Origin: Paracoccaceae bacterium
Lineage (GTDB): Bacteria; Pseudomonadota; Alphaproteobacteria; Rhodobacterales; Rhodobacteraceae
Assembly (NCBI GenBank): GCA_024644285.1
Contig: JAHELH010000154.1
Span: forward strand, 1-6,122
DNA: 6,122 nucleotides
Reading direction: 5' to 3'
In this document: piece after piece, positions 5,124-6,122 of the stretch
Layout: every line of letters starts with the position of its first letter
Position numbering within the stretch: position 1 is the stretch's first letter
The notes under the pieces: model-generated
Seen by the model: the letters and a program-made list of their open reading frames with translations, nothing else
The model's database searches: none
Told to the model about the DNA's origin: nothing
Made by a program: the position numbers and the translations under genes

Positions 5124-6122
5124 CTAGCTGATCGGAACCAATCCGATGTCGGATACCGCGAGCGGCGGCGCGCCCGGCATGGTCAGGACGCGGCCCACAA
5201 CCTGACCGTCGATGCTGATCGCGGCGTAATCGTTGGCGCCATCGGACACCGTGTCGATGGTGACCACCGGGGCAGGCGCCGCCACGTCGTCGTATTCGAT
5301 CAGGATTTGATCTTCGCCCGCGACATAGTCGGCGATGATCGGCGCGGTGGCGTCGGTCCAGGTGCCCAGTACGAAGGTATCCGCACCGTCGCCGCCGGTG
5401 CCTTCGTCACCATTGCCCAGTACCAGCCAGTCGTCGCCGACGTCGCCAATGAGCGTGTCGGCCCCGTCGAGATCCGGGCCATCGGGCGTGTCGGTGATCA
5501 CGCCGACGAGAATGTCATCGCCCTCGCCGCCGAATATGGTGTCCTCGCCAAGACCGCCATGCACGTCGTCGCCGCCGCCCTGGCCATCGACGATGTCGTT
5601 GCCTGCGCCGCCCTTGACTTCGTCGTCGCCGTCGCCGCCAAGCACATGGTCGTCACCCCAATCGCCATAGACCTGGTCCGCGCCCGGGCCTCCATCGACC
5701 GTGTCGTTGCCGCCCTCGCCATAGGCCACGTCATCGCCTTCGCCGCCCAAAACTTCGTCGTCGCCACCCTGGCCATCCAGCGTGTCGTCGCCTTCGTTGC
5801 CCTCTACGTAATCGGCCCCGTCGCCGGCATTGACGGCGTCGTTGCCCATCAACGCCCGGATCACGTCGTCAAGTTCGGTGCCGTCGATCTGGTCGTCGCC
5901 GTCTGTCTGGCCGAATTCGCCGGACGGGCGCGGATCGCCAGGTGGCGGATCGACCGGCGGATCGGCGGGCGGTGTCGGGTCGTCCGGTAGCGGATCTACG
6001 GGCGGTAGCGGAAGCGGATCTGCCGGGGGCTGCGGATGGTCAGGCGGCTCGTAGGGCGGGTGTCCGCCATCGGCGTTCTCGTCGGCGTCCGATCCCGACA
6101 GGGCATCGAGCAGAAACCCGAT
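5124..6122 (-). CDS. RTX-type calcium-binding repeat protein (partial, N-terminus off window)
   Basis: The visible 332 residues, open to the right edge, fall into four parts. Residues 1-21 begin with a short hydrophobic stretch (IGFLLDALSG), plausibly the end of an N-terminal membrane or signal segment, then turn acidic. Residues 22-66 are a proline/aspartate-rich linker. Residues from about 74 enter RTX nonapeptides, with an imperfect leader and then twelve consecutive nine-residue units (100-207) of the GGxGxDxUx type, which bind calcium in a parallel beta-roll. The C-terminal part (about 208-332) has two more degenerate calcium motifs (ADTLIGDVGDDWL, GGDGADTFVLGTW) and a hydrophobic beta-rich tail without repeats, ending VPIS. 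No cysteine is present and the protein is very acidic. Such proteins act outside the cell or on its surface, usually exported by type I secretion; no catalytic domain is visible, so a structural or adhesive role is inferred. GTG at 5864 is only an internal codon, since the frame is open upstream. Confidence 0.92.
   Translation of the reverse strand: MGFLLDALSGSDADENADGGHPPYEPPDHPQPPADPLPLPPVDPLPDDPTPPADPPVDPPPGDPRPSGEFGQTDGDDQIDGTELDDVIRALMGNDAVNAGDGADYVEGNEGDDTLDGQGGDDEVLGGEGDDVAYGEGGNDTVDGGPGADQVYGDWGDDHVLGGDGDDEVKGGAGNDIVDGQGGGDDVHGGLGEDTIFGGEGDDILVGVITDTPDGPDLDGADTLIGDVGDDWLVLGNGDEGTGGDGADTFVLGTWTDATAPIIADYVAGEDQILIEYDDVAAPAPVVTIDTVSDGANDYAAISIDGQVVGRVLTMPGAPPLAVSDIGLVPIS
5502..5825 (-). 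repeat. Twelve tandem RTX nonapeptide-coding units (27-base period)
   Basis: In the minus-strand frame this stretch encodes twelve uninterrupted nine-residue units ending in Gly, for example NEGDDTLDG, GEGDDVAYG, GAGNDIVDG and GEGDDILVG. The Gly and Asp positions that hold calcium are kept in nearly all units; EGGNDTVDG and GPGADQVYG show usual Asn/Ala substitutions, and QGGGDDVHG is the most divergent. The unit period is 27 bases but the DNA copies are not identical, so this is conserved at protein level rather than a recently expanded satellite. Confidence 0.9.
5925..6059 (-). repeat. Proline/aspartate-rich linker coded by degenerate short DNA repeats
   Basis: The 45 encoded residues contain 23 prolines, largely in DPP, DPLP and DPPP patterns, giving a stiff extended spacer between the N-terminal segment and the calcium-binding repeats. 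On the plus strand the DNA shows recurring GGCGGATC and GGTAGCGGA-like words, which may make the linker length prone to slippage or recombination between strains. Confidence 0.75.

Noticed and set aside
5502..5825. Regular short repeats resembling a CRISPR-like array.
   Set aside because: The 27-base period has no unique spacers and is explained completely by coding for RTX nonapeptides.
5115..5990. A 291-codon plus-strand open frame opposite the RTX gene, with repetitive Val/Ala/Asp content.
   Set aside because: The periodic sequence is simply the reverse reading of the 27-base RTX repeats; the minus-strand frame has canonical calcium-binding units and is the real gene.

Overview
This is a GC-rich, densely coding window with the style of an alphaproteobacterium, most likely a Rhodobacterales/Rhodobacteraceae member. 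That placement is inferred from the codon and base composition and from an RTX-type calcium-binding protein whose C-terminal tail resembles ones common in that group. No rRNA, tRNA, insertion sequence, integrase or CRISPR array is visible.

The layout is five protein genes, two of them cut by the window edges. Reading left to right: (1) positions 1-1388, minus strand, the N-terminal part of a type I polyketide synthase with a complete ketosynthase domain (Cys-His-His triad intact), running off the left edge. (2) A 276-base, comparatively AT-rich gap. (3) 1665-3128, minus, a polytopic membrane protein of the O-antigen ligase/polymerase (Wzy/WaaL-like) class. (4) A short divergent promoter region (3129-3311) holding a perfect 6-bp inverted repeat that contains -35-like hexamers for both directions. 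(5) 3312-4079, plus, a WecG/TagA/CpsF-family glycosyltransferase, the only plus-strand gene. (6) 4084-5109, minus, a family 2 glycosyltransferase with C-terminal membrane segments, ending only 4 bases from the stop of the WecG-family gene. (7) 5124-6122, minus, an RTX calcium-binding repeat protein missing its extreme N-terminus, ending 14 bases before the start of the family 2 glycosyltransferase.

The three central genes form a recognisable exopolysaccharide/surface-glycan set: two glycosyltransferases to build a lipid-linked sugar unit, and a Wzy/WaaL-like protein to polymerise or transfer it. The RTX protein is arranged as the first gene of a two-gene unit with the family 2 glycosyltransferase. 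The polyketide synthase lies downstream of the ligase-like gene on the same strand, behind a gap long enough for its own promoter. A functional link between the polyketide synthase and the glycan genes is inference from position only. I see no defence, mobile or otherwise clearly novel system here. The points most worth checking are the shared divergent promoter/operator, the RTX-glycosyltransferase coupling and the polyketide synthase-glycan neighbourhood.
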